From Hofstenia miamia (taxonomy: Eukaryota; Xenacoelomorpha; Acoela): a stretch of 64,000 bases of DNA. The notes beneath the pieces were generated by a model. The model worked only from the letters and a program-made list of their open reading frames with translations, had not been told where the DNA came from and made no database searches. Numbering within the stretch: the first letter of the stretch is position 1; each line of letters starts with the position of its first letter. Where the stretch lies: the NCBI GenBank assembly GCA_004352715.1, contig SCFE01000009.1, positions 3,147,407 to 3,211,406 on the forward strand. Direction: 5' to 3'. Position numbers and translations under genes: made by a program. Positions 24,710 to 34,459 of this stretch are shown one piece after another.

Positions 24710-27700
24710 TAGCTGTGCTACTCTATATAAATGTATGAAAGGAACGCATGTTAAATTAAATGAGGGAAAACAAGCTGATGGCCTACAATTTGAGATATAG
24801 TGACAATTCGATGGATTCATCGACATTACATGCAAAAATTGAAGAAAAATATTCAGGCAAATATCGACTTGGTTTCGATTACTTGAAATATGAAACTCGA
24901 GTTCTAAGTTCTACGGAATCATAGTCTCTTCTAGTGCTAACGCATTGTATTCTGCATTTCATTATTATACAGTGATTTCTGACAAATAATGATGTAAATA
25001 CGTCCAAAATTTAATACTATATTGATTTTTTCTGTAAACTATGTAAATATTTCCCTATGGTTATATCCACAAAGCGCCTCATAAGTATCGCTGCCCTTGT
25101 ATACAAAACTCCTAAATGCAATGATTTTGAAAATTGAGTTATGGATACTATAGGCAATTTCAAAACGTCCTAACTGCATTTCAAACTTATTGTTTACAAT
25201 TGCGAATATCCTAGTTAAGTATCAAACATTGTTTTAAATTAAAGTATTATTCAATCAGCAGCATTGTTGTGCAGACATAATTAATTATGGAGGGAGATTG
25301 AAACATCAAGCTTTCTGATATCTCTAACATATTTTAAAATTTTGAAGATTGGGAAGCATGCAGGTAAATTTTGAAAAATCGGCTAGAGGGATCTACATTT
25401 TTATATTTTTTTGAACTCAATTACAAAACTTTTTTATTGACTCATTGTTTTAATTTTAATGATATGCTAGTATCACAAATTCCAGAAAGCGAAGAGGCTT
25501 ACCATGGTACCATATATGAATAGTTTAACTAAAAGTTATGGAAATATTGAATAACTAATTTAACATTGGGATATCAATATAAATTGACTACGTTTAATAT
25601 AGGTTTTTAATTAAATATCTATATGCACTTGCATATTAAAAATGCTAAGTTTAATGTATTTCTGGATGCATGCATTAAATATTGTTTAAAAATTGTTTAC
25701 ATTGTTATAGAATTTTCGATAATGTCATGAAATTCAAGTATAGTGCAAAGTTCTGTTGATGCTGAATATTGTTTTGTATTTAGGACAGTTGCATTCTAGA
25801 AATAAAACATTTTAAAACAACAGTCCTAACCGAAAACTAACAGTACCAATATCTCATAATATATTTTTTCAAACAATTTGACATTTATCTTGTAGAATCA
25901 TATGTTGTTTGTGTCTATAAAGTTTATATCTAACAAATAAATTATGAATTTTGTATTACAACGACATCAATTTTCAATCCCTGCTAACTCAAAACAACAA
26001 TGTGCGCAACTAGGACGTTCTTCATAAGTTTTCTTAGTACTTACCGCGAAATAGAAAAATTAAATTAACATACAATAAGTACAGTTTATTTTGATAAGTA
26101 TTATTACAACCGATTTAATAGAATCATGCTTTGGTATTTACTAGTTATTCTTTCGTTTTCTTCATCTATTTAGATTCATCGATTTTTGGATAATTTAAAC
26201 TTTGTATTATATAGAAATTCTCTTCTTTGCCAGTGTGTTAATGCATAAAGGTCCTCTTGCCGTAAATATATTCGATTTTGAATGCACATTTAATTGCTCT
26301 TTTATTTTCGCGCCTAGATGTCTTATTTTCTCCGATATGTGATTTTGCACAATCATCACATTGATATTTATATATTAAAGAAAAAACTAATTTTTTACTA
26401 ACTGGGTTTTGATTTCGAACAGGTTTGCTACCTAAAACGTTTTTGCGAAGTCTCGGACATCGGTAGAAAGTTTTAGTGCATTAAAAGTTATGAAATATTG
26501 ATATGAATATATCTATATCAATATACCAGTGTTATGTAGTAGTAAATTAAAAAATATATAGGGGGACGGATTTACATCTTCTGCATAATATGTAGCACCG
26601 GAATCCCAGTAGACGTATTTAGAAGTACAGTATTTATATTTTATGAAGACTATAAAATTGCATACTTATGCACTTAATTTAAAATTTATTAAGTTTTTTT
26701 AGAACTGGTAAAACGTATACTGACACTTGTTATCATTAAAAATCCGGTGCAATAAATATACAACAATACCGAACCCGCTATTATTGAAATTTTGTTACAA
26801 TACGCCAATTCGCCAGCTTTTTTGCATTTCCCGCCATGTACAAAGCAAGTAGATATTCTAATTGCCATTAGCATTTTCTTTACTTTATATAAAAAAACAA
26901 AAAGCATTGCTGTTTTTCCAAGGTGTTTTAAACATGTTTTTTGCTCCTTGTTTAAAACAATGCCCCTCTGGTTTTGAATGATGTTCGATGTCTGCTTTAT
27001 TTCGATGGTCATTATTCCAATTTTTACTTTAAATTGTATTTTGTATTACAAATTAGATTGTAAGCTGATTAGAGTGCAAACAATTGTTAATAATTATCCC
27101 TCAATCAATTCTCCATTAAACCGTGCGCAATGAGTCGATTTTAGTTGTCAAAACAATTAAATTTCGTGGCAATTACGAAGTCACTGATGAATTTCCTTCC
27201 AAAAGGCGGGAAAGCACCTTTGTTATAGCATGCTTTAAACAATTCTTTGCAATTTTGATTTGGAATTTTTTGATGCAAATCTACTTTTAGAATCTAGAAT
27301 ATTACTAGACCAATTTGTACTAATACGACTTGCTGCGAATTATTACAAGTAGTGTGCTATTTTCAAATATATACATGTTCCTTATAATTAAATATGCCAT
27401 ATGTTATAAGTAATTGATTTATATTATGCATAATAATTCTTTATAAATGCAATGTATGTATTTTTACTGATCTCAAGACAATTTTATTCCTGTGATTTAA
27501 GAACAAAGGGACCTTACTTTATTATCAGCCTTAGGAGTCTAGAGATTGAGACCGCTCTAAATACATTGTTATTCTAACATTGTTCATTACATGTAGATTA
27601 GATAAAAAACCTTGTACATTGTCTTAATCAATGTCCGTCGTTTAGTATTTACTTGATATTCAGTTGTTTTGCTGTGTGTTAGACATTTTTATGTTGTAGT
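24710..27700. other. About 3 kb AT-rich intergenic DNA
   Basis: No gene is supported. A 107-codon frame at 27012-26689 (minus) has a hydrophobic C-terminal segment but no clear family or splice partner. No inverted repeat elements were evident. Confidence 0.4.
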
Positions 27701-27716
27701 TCCATTTATTATTTTT

Positions 27717-27730
27717 AGAGTTCAAGGTTT
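27717..27730 (+). promoter_or_regulatory. Splice acceptor 12 nt before SMIM7 start
   Basis: The sequence TTATTATTTTTAG ends at 27718, 12 nt before the ATG at 27731. It is a strong pyrimidine-rich 3' splice site, either for a leader intron or for a trans-spliced leader. Confidence 0.5.
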
Positions 27731-27946
27731 ATGATATCAAACCTGATACTAGTTGTAACACTAACTTTGAATGCAGGTGCTGTGCTGAATTTTAAATATA
27801 GAAAGGGCTTGAATTCCTTCGGGCGAGTCGATTCCTCTGTTGGCGACAAAATTGGAGAATTTCTCTACAATCTTCAAAGTGCCCGTATCTTTCTCGCCAT
27901 TTGGAACATATTTATAATGTTTTGTATGCTTATTATCTTTGGATAA
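27731..27946 (+). CDS. SMIM7: Small integral membrane protein 7 homolog
   Basis: This 71-residue protein matches the SMIM7 family throughout: an N-terminal hydrophobic segment with LNAGAVLNFK, a middle GDKIGEFLYNL block and the C-terminal membrane segment FLAIWNIFIMFCM ending IIFG. Length agrees with the human protein (about 75 aa). SMIM7 is a small two-segment membrane protein of the secretory pathway with no defined biochemical role. The gene lies in one exon. Its TAA stop (27944-27946) overlaps the ATG of the next gene by one base, which suggests a shared transcript. Confidence 0.92.
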   Translation: MISNLILVVTLTLNAGAVLNFKYRKGLNSFGRVDSSVGDKIGEFLYNLQSARIFLAIWNIFIMFCMLIIFG

Positions 27947-28605
27947 TGCTACTTCCTGACATCGTTTTCTTCATTTTTATTACGACCTTTACCCAAACAA
28001 ATGCCACTTCATTATCCCTAAGCGGTTCCAATTGGCACAATGTCCTGAGGGGTAAATGGGCTATCAAATTTTACGCCCCGTGGTGCTCAGCTTGTCAGAG
28101 TTTTTCTCCTTATTGGGAAGATTTCGTGCATACAGATGCTCAAACTTTAAACTTCAACGTCGCAGAGTGTAACATTGACGTAGAAACTGCTCTTGCCGGG
28201 CGCTTTTTCATTTCAAAACTTCCAACAATTATACTGGTAATTGACGGGGAATTTTATCAATATGATGGGGTTAGAAGAGGCAAAGCATTAACTGACTACA
28301 TTCGTTCAGAAGGTTGGCAAAAGACATCTGCTTTTGCTTGGTATCACAAGCCAAATTCTTTTCCTCGAGCTCTTGCAGGCATTGTATATTCAATTGCAAT
28401 AAGTTTCGATCACTTCAACACGGCTTTATCAAATGCATCAGGATTTCCTAAGCTGATAACATATATGATTTCCAATGTTGTTGTTGTTGTCTTTGGCGTA
28501 CTACTTGTTTTGGGGTTCGTATTGTTATTTGAATATCTGTATTATATGTGCGGCAGCCTTCATAGAAAAAGAAAGAGCGCGCCCAGCAAAGAAAAGAATG
28601 AATAA
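27946..28605 (+). CDS. TMX1: TMX1-like thioredoxin-related transmembrane protein
   Basis: A 219-residue ER thiol-disulfide oxidoreductase in one exon. The start at 27946 gives a clean signal peptide (MLLPDIVFFIFITTF, cleavage near residue 20). A start at 27901 would add 15 residues that disrupt it. The thioredoxin domain has FYAPWCSAC with active-site Cys47 and Cys50, and a cis-proline in KLPTI. A strong transmembrane segment (VVVVVFGVLLVLGFVLLF) follows, then a short basic cytosolic tail ending KEKNE, which fits the KxKxx ER retrieval pattern. Human TMX1 has CPAC, whereas this protein has CSAC. The start overlaps the SMIM7 stop. An ATTAAA at 28666-28671 may be the poly(A) signal. TMX4 is a less likely assignment. 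Confidence 0.88.
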   Translation: MLLPDIVFFIFITTFTQTNATSLSLSGSNWHNVLRGKWAIKFYAPWCSACQSFSPYWEDFVHTDAQTLNFNVAECNIDVETALAGRFFISKLPTIILVIDGEFYQYDGVRRGKALTDYIRSEGWQKTSAFAWYHKPNSFPRALAGIVYSIAISFDHFNTALSNASGFPKLITYMISNVVVVVFGVLLVLGFVLLFEYLYYMCGSLHRKRKSAPSKEKNE

Positions 28606-28609
28606 TAGT

Positions 28610-29611
28610 GTAAACAAATATATCTTTACTTTTGTAAACTGAGGAACATCTAAAAATTTGTATTTATTAAATTTTTATTATCAAAATATATTCTGAATAT
28701 TTTTGTTACTTTATGCTAGAGTGTTTTCTCAAAGTTTAGCTAGTCCTTCGTAAGTCTATTCGTGGTTCATATGAAATAACACTCTTATCGGAATGATTAG
28801 TTCGATTGAATTTCGACATCACAGTTGTTCTCAGCTCGGGTTTCTTTGTTTTTGTATAATACCTAATTTTGTAAATCGAAGTTTGATTATAGTAAGCTTA
28901 CAAAAAAGATGTTAACCCTTTTGGGGGGGGTTGTAAAATACCCACCCCTAGTATCTTCAGAACTAATATTGCAAACAACATATTGGGTATGTAACTAGTC
29001 ATGTAAAATTTTCGATTCTAGTCCAAAGTTCATGTTATGCGGTAGTCAGCATCTTTTATTCTGCCACCTCCAAATAATTGACAGCCATTTATAGTACCAA
29101 AATTTTAGCTTAATAGATAAGTATTAAAATTCTGAAAATTTCAAACAAACATTAATTTTTCCGTAGTTATAAATGAAATAATAGAGGAGTAGGTAGTTTT
29201 ACCCACCCCTCCGCATCTATGGACATAGACAGGGCGCGATTCTGAGATAAGAAAATGTGGAGATACTCCTTTATATTCTCCTGGTTTCAAATCTTTTATA
29301 TTCTATTTTTTTCAAGAACCCATACAAATTGTAAACATTCTTCAGCCGTTTAAGGTTACTTATTGGAACTAAAATCAATGGGTGTTAAAACTGAACTTTA
29401 TTACGTAATTGTACTTGTTCTGAATTGTGTACCTAATTGAAAAGGAAGTGCTATTTATTAATTTGTTTTAAAACTGCTGACTATCGAATAACATTTCTAG
29501 CTACTTTGGTGATTATTTTCATAAATGAGGTTGCCAAACAAATACACATATTTGTTAATCATATTAAAGATTCAAATGTTTGGATTTGATACACAATTGA
29601 CGATTCCTACA
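28610..29611. other. Intergenic DNA, possible TTAA-bounded MITE
   Basis: No gene is supported. From 28912 the sequence reads TTAACCCTTTTGGGG, with two copies of an ACCCACCCCT word (28950, 29203). A weakly similar inverted end GGGTGTTAA lies at 29380-29388. It may be a piggyBac-like MITE, but the end match is poor. Confidence 0.3.
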
Positions 29612-29619
29612 GTTTAGAG

Positions 29620-30029
29620 CAGGGGTCTCCAAAGTACGGCCCGCCGAACTCTCCTTCAAAATTCTAAAACAAATGTCGAAAGACAGGCCTTGCCGAAATC
29701 ATACAAAAACAAATATACTTTATAACCCTTTGAACGCGCTTGACAAATCTAGAGCTGAAACAAACCCAAGACGACGCTAATTGATAAGCTCACAGAAATT
29801 AAACAATTTCATATTTCCCCTATTGATCGAAGTTAAAAAACATGTTAATTGTTGCTGATATTATATGCATTGTAATTATGTACTGAATAAATAACATTTT
29901 TTAATTATTAATTCACTGTTTATTTACATTGCATGTATTTTGGTAAAATAAATAATGTAGAACCTTGGCCCGCGAAGCTTTAAAAATTCAGCAATGTGGC
30001 CCTCCGCTGGAAAACTTTGGAGACCCCTG
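29620..30029. mobile_element. hAT MITE with perfect 8 bp target duplication
   Basis: The element starts CAGGGGTCTCCAAAGT and ends with the exact 16 bp complement. GTTTAGAG occurs at 29612-29619 and again at 30030-30037, a perfect 8 bp target site duplication. The 410 bp interior has no open frame and carries GGCCCGC-type words near both ends. This is a nonautonomous hAT-superfamily element, inserted fairly recently, between the TMX1-like gene and ELP5. Confidence 0.92.
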
Positions 30030-30289
30030 GTTTAGAGCATCAAGAAAAGTAACAAAAATTTCAATTTTGTCCTATCCGCGAATCCTACCATGAAATCTCT
30101 TCGTGAAAATCTCACAGCGAATTTATTTCTCTAAATTTCTATTCAGTGTTTTGCTATTCCCACTAGTATAACTACATAATACATCATTTCAAGCCATAAA
30201 GCGAATAATGCGAATTCAATTTAATTATTTGTTTTAATTTTCTATATTCGAATAAAAAGTTGAGGTTGTTGTATGGCCTAAGTTTATAA

Positions 30290-30305
30290 AATATCTTTTT
30301 AGTCA
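30290..30305 (+). promoter_or_regulatory. Splice acceptor 3 nt before ELP5 start
   Basis: ATATCTTTTTAG ends at 30302 and TCA then ATG follow. The leader on the mature mRNA must therefore come almost wholly from an upstream exon or a spliced leader, if this site is used. Confidence 0.45.
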
Positions 30306-31091
30306 ATGGTTTCGTTTAATGCAAGTAGCCTTAAAAGATTGTTTTCTAGTAGTTCATTTCCATCTTTGACGTACATCAGTTCGTGTCTTCCAGAAACTTA
30401 TCTTCAGAATTTCAGTCGGTCGTTCTTGAGAAGAATTTATGAGAATCTTGCCACCTTTGAGCTTATAGTTGTAACTGCTGGGAATGAGTTTATAGTTGCT
30501 CCTACTGAAAATCATTGCCAATTATTTGACGAAGAGCATCGCTTATTGACTTTGAATGCGTTAAAAGTCCTTCTCTTTTCCAAAGCTTCACCAAACTCCA
30601 AATGCATTTTATACATTCATGACGATATATTCCCTTATTTATTGAATTATAAAAATAGTGCTATATCCGATTTTCTAACAGATCTTTCAACAAGGTTCTT
30701 TATCATATGGAATTTTCCATGTGCTTCACTGCTGCAAAAGTCTTTCGATTACCTTCTTTTAGCTAGTGATTGTCACATAAAACTAGATAATTACATAAAC
30801 GGGATATTTGTAAATGTTAGTTTTTGCCATAGAAAACGCAGTGGAAAGGTTCTGCACTTCTTAACAAATTGTTCAGTGACTAATGAAAATCGATTGGTAT
30901 TTGATGTTAAAGTGGACGAAGTGAAGAAGGATCCCATGGCAGGTGTGTCGTTTAAATTAAAGTTAACAGAACATGAGGAAGAGCGTAGGAAAGAACTAGT
31001 TTTGCCGTACATGCGGCTTGCATCTGAAACAACTCAACTAGTTGATATGGATGAATTCGATGAAGATCCTGATGACGATCTAGATACGTGA
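30306..31091 (+). CDS. ELP5: Elongator complex protein 5 homolog
   Basis: A single-exon frame of 261 aa. ELP5 is part of the RecA-like ELP4-5-6 subcomplex of Elongator, which modifies wobble uridines of tRNAs. Evidence is the C-terminal region: a MAGVSFKLKLTEHEEERRK-type block ending in LVLPY, an acidic stretch and the family-typical final DEDPDDDLD. The N-terminal half has the alternating strand and helix pattern expected (ELIVVTAGNEF, KCILYIHDD). It is slightly shorter than the human protein (about 300 aa). A TTTTTAG acceptor lies 3 nt before the ATG. AATAAA at 31126-31131 is a likely poly(A) signal. The N-terminal half is divergent, and the assignment rests mainly on the C-terminus. Confidence 0.82.
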   Translation: MVSFNASSLKRLFSSSSFPSLTYISSCLPETYLQNFSRSFLRRIYENLATFELIVVTAGNEFIVAPTENHCQLFDEEHRLLTLNALKVLLFSKASPNSKCILYIHDDIFPYLLNYKNSAISDFLTDLSTRFFIIWNFPCASLLQKSFDYLLLASDCHIKLDNYINGIFVNVSFCHRKRSGKVLHFLTNCSVTNENRLVFDVKVDEVKKDPMAGVSFKLKLTEHEEERRKELVLPYMRLASETTQLVDMDEFDEDPDDDLDT

Positions 31092-31125
31092 ATTTTAATA
31101 TATATATATCAATTCATTTTTATGC

Positions 31126-31131
31126 AATAAA
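31126..31131 (+). terminator. Poly(A) signal of ELP5
   Basis: AATAAA lies 35 nt after the ELP5 stop codon, a normal distance for a short 3' UTR. Confidence 0.6.
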
Positions 31132-31139
31132 AAGTTTTC

Positions 31140-32640
31140 TACCTTTGCTTTAGCTATTAGTAAATTAGAATTGGAGTACAATCACTTGTTAGTCTCAATT
31201 GCTTTTTCCTACTTGTATGGATTGCACATGTTGCTAAATGCGATGTTATTATGGTTTCCTATCAAGAAAAATATTTTCCTGTTCGGTTGTAAAGTAAATC
31301 GAAACTTACTATTAATTTTTACTTCTGAATTTTTGTATTTATCTTTAGGATAGAGAAACATGCTTTTTATAATATAGGACAGGCTTTTTAATTTCTATTT
31401 AACATGTTAATTTGATATGTTAAAAGATATATTAGCGGTCAAAGCACGAACACGGTTTAGCGATATTTACGATTATAAAGATAAGGAATTTACAAATTAC
31501 GAAAATATAGGTTAGGGTTGCCAGCAAATTGTAATTTTGATTCAAACTATGGCATGGATTTCTATAACACTAAGAGAATGCGAACTGTACTTTCCTAAAT
31601 CAGCAAAGCAGGCTGAACTCTCAATAAGTCACTATGAAGTTCGAGTAATGAGTAGACATGTTTACCTCACTCTCGCTTACATTCAGCTTGCATTGGTCAA
31701 TTCTAAAATTAAGTTATAAAATTGGAAAGTTCTGATGCAATATATTTTCATTAAATTCGCTTCGAATTTGAGTATGATTTTAGTCCATTTTGCCCATGTG
31801 CTGATGAATGATACTAATGGATGCAGGATACAGCTCCCTATCTACTCATTATTGGGCGATGTGAAAAACATTTTTTTTCAATTGGCCAACAACTGGCGCA
31901 TTTATTAATAATAAATCAGCTAAATATTCATGTATATCTACATGTTAAAACAATATTCTCTGATATTGTTCAAACAAATATTAAATCGCTGAAGCTTTTA
32001 ATCTCTTTTGTTGATTTGGGGCACCTGACTAACAATTTCAATGTATCTAATAATTCGCGTTTGACAGCATATTTAGTTTGAAAATTTCTATCAGTTTATA
32101 GCTCATATCAAAGAATACAAAAATGAAATTGAAAAATCTGCATAAAAATTGTAATTATTATTGAAAACATTAAAATAAATGGAAACAATAGTGATTTTTT
32201 AAGTCAAGCCAAGACACCAAGTCGGCAGAATTTAACGACCGAAGTCCTAAATTTGAAACATTCCCATTTAAAACGAATTGTCTGATATGAAAGCATATAC
32301 AAATAATTTCTTTGTAATAAAAGAAATATTTAAAGTATCATTGTAAGGGCTTTTAAACATTTTCACGCTATTGATAAATTTATGAATTTATTGGTAATAG
32401 TTTAATCTACAGCAATTTTGAAATTTATACACTATTAACAATTTAGTGATCGTCATTCTATCAAACTTGTATACATGTTATAAATGTGGGGCTAAATCAT
32501 GCAATGTTCGTTTGAAAATAAATTAAAGAGAACTTCCAATCAAAAATGGAAATGACAAACATTAATACATGCAAAGGTACATGAGAAGTTAAATATTGGA
32601 GAATAACGTAATTTAAAATCAATTAGAAATTAGAACAGAA
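31140..32640. other. AT-rich intergenic DNA, nothing recognised
   Basis: Several 60-86 codon frames occur without recognisable motifs. No element ends could be defined. Confidence 0.4.
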
Positions 32641-32659
32641 ACATCACTAATAAGTAATG

Positions 32660-32910
32660 ATAGATCAGTGTTTTACGAGCGACCCGAAGCGCGCGGGCAA
32701 CGGCCTGAAGACAATAGGCGGAAATGGGCTGCCGTTGTTAGAGGTGGGCACCGCCGTCAGCCTTCTAATATTGGCGATGCAGACCCGATAAGGTCGGCGG
32801 CACAGCCGGCTGAGCGACATCTGTAGAATAGTTTTTTGTGGACATGCTCGCCGGCTAAAAGGAAGGGCGTTCAAATAACCGGGCATATGTTATGCCCGCT
32901 CAAATAAAGT
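32660..32910 (-). mobile_element. GC-rich island, possible reverse transcriptase remnant
   Basis: About 230 bp of markedly higher GC content in AT-rich DNA. On the minus strand, pieces in different frames resemble the DGG-(V)RP-(I)AVG region of some LINE reverse transcriptases (ADGGAH in one frame, FGSLVK in another). This would be a frame-broken fragment. A hairpin GGGCAT/ATGCCC lies at its right side (32881-32898). The assignment is tentative. Confidence 0.3.
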
Positions 32911-33069
32911 CTGGTATAATAAGATAATATGCTGTAATGACATCAGCTTTTTCTGCTTTTAAAAAGAAATTTAATAATTTCCGCGAAATTTATGTTTAAA
33001 TTTTGTTGTACATTTGCTGTAATAAATTGACAGAAATGCAAAACTAATCTCTATGCATGATCTTTGATA

Positions 33070-34450
33070 GAATTAATATATTTTATAAGAGTCGTAGGAT
33101 GTTTCTCACTAAGGGTGAGATTTAATTGGAAGATAAACGGGCGCAGGGTGGGCACGAGCAGCGTTAAATCTAAAAATGCAAAACACTACTATAGAACTGT
33201 GTTAGACTGCATAATATTCCAAATAGAAACCCTATAAGACCTTATAGCAAGGGGTGTTTCAAAAATAAGTGCAATAAGTGTATTTTGGACTAAACTAAAA
33301 GTGCACTTACTAGAGGTTTTTTAGCCATGCTCTTGATGTGATGAGAAAATGAAGGTGCTTTGTCTAAGTACACACCAAGCAATTTCACTACATATTGTTG
33401 TGTGATATCTTGCAGCTCAGGGACAGCGCTTTGACCAAAGGTAATGAGAAGTTCACTCGTCTTGCTATGATTAAAATGAAGCTTCTTGAATAAGAAATGA
33501 GCCTCAAAAGAATTGATTACTAAATCGCTCTTGTCTCCAACATCGTACGAGCCAGTTACAATAAGGGTATTATCGTCAGCAAAAGCTGATAATGAGAATG
33601 TAGCTATGGCTTTTATTTGATAGATGTTATCAGCAGCACAGTTAAAAAAGATAGGACCACTGATGGTTTCTTGAGGAACTCCAAGTTAAATGTAAGGAAT
33701 TGCATAATGTTGGCCATTTATAGTGATGAAGTGGCTACTTCTGGAGAGGAAACTGGTATACCACTTCATAATATGACGATTGATGGGCAGATTCAATCTA
33801 GATAGACCGTCAATAATTGCTGTGTTGATAACCGAGTCGAATGCCTTAGATATGTCCAGCGGAATTACTCAGCAATAGTCATGGCTACTCCTGAATTTGT
33901 AAATCTGATGCAGGATCTTTATCAGTGAGCACGCTGTTGAACTTTGTTTACGAAAACCAAACTGCAAAGGACTTAGTGATCTGTGATATGAGTAAGAAAC
34001 AAATTTGTCATATATGTACCATTCTTTTAAAGACCCGAGAAAGATAAGGCGTGAGCGACATTGGCCGCAAATCCTTCGGCTCCTTAGGGTTGGCCTTCTT
34101 AGGAATTGCTCGAATGTTAGCGATTTCGCACGCATCAGGAAACACATCATAGTAAAGTGAAAAGTTGAATAATGAGCAAACAGGATCAGCAAAGAATGCA
34201 ACACCGTATTTAAAAACCCAGAAAGGCAAACCGTTAATTGCGCAGCTCGTTTTTTTTATTCGATTCAAATAGTGATAAACTTCATGGGGATAAAAATGTT
34301 ATGTAGTGATGGGATCTTGTCACGCCAAACAGACGTGAAATAATGACTTATTAGCATTAGAAACACACAACAAATTTAAGTAGTCATTGGCATTATCAGC
34401 GTTAAAATCATCACAGGAGCCGGGGGTAGCACGAATAAGGGAGTTTACTT
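33070..34450 (-). mobile_element. Decayed LINE reverse transcriptase
   Basis: Minus-strand frames 34268-34008 and 34204-33869 carry VFPDACEIANIRAIPKKANP, then RPMSLTPYLSRVFKR and LSPLQFGFRKQSST. The next frame gives the LDISKAFDSV block with FLSRSS, a degenerate GVPQ motif, FADD at 33583-33572 and LLGVYLDKA. Near 33160 the minus strand still reads NAARAHPAPVYLPIKS, a typical LINE C-terminal part. Stops and shifts throughout show inactivity. Confidence 0.8.
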
Positions 34451-34459
34451 AAGCCCACC

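Noticed and set aside
26689-27012. Minus-strand 107-codon frame with a hydrophobic C-terminus, faintly like CD225 proteins
   Set aside because: The conserved cysteine/proline and GD positions do not line up and no partner exon was found.
27901-27945. An upstream ATG that extends the TMX1-like frame by 15 residues
   Set aside because: It lies inside the SMIM7 frame and would bury the signal peptide, so the start at 27946 is preferred.
31537-32081. Two plus-strand frames of 60 and 86 codons
   Set aside because: Composition follows local AT bias, with no motif, no splice context and no conservation clue.
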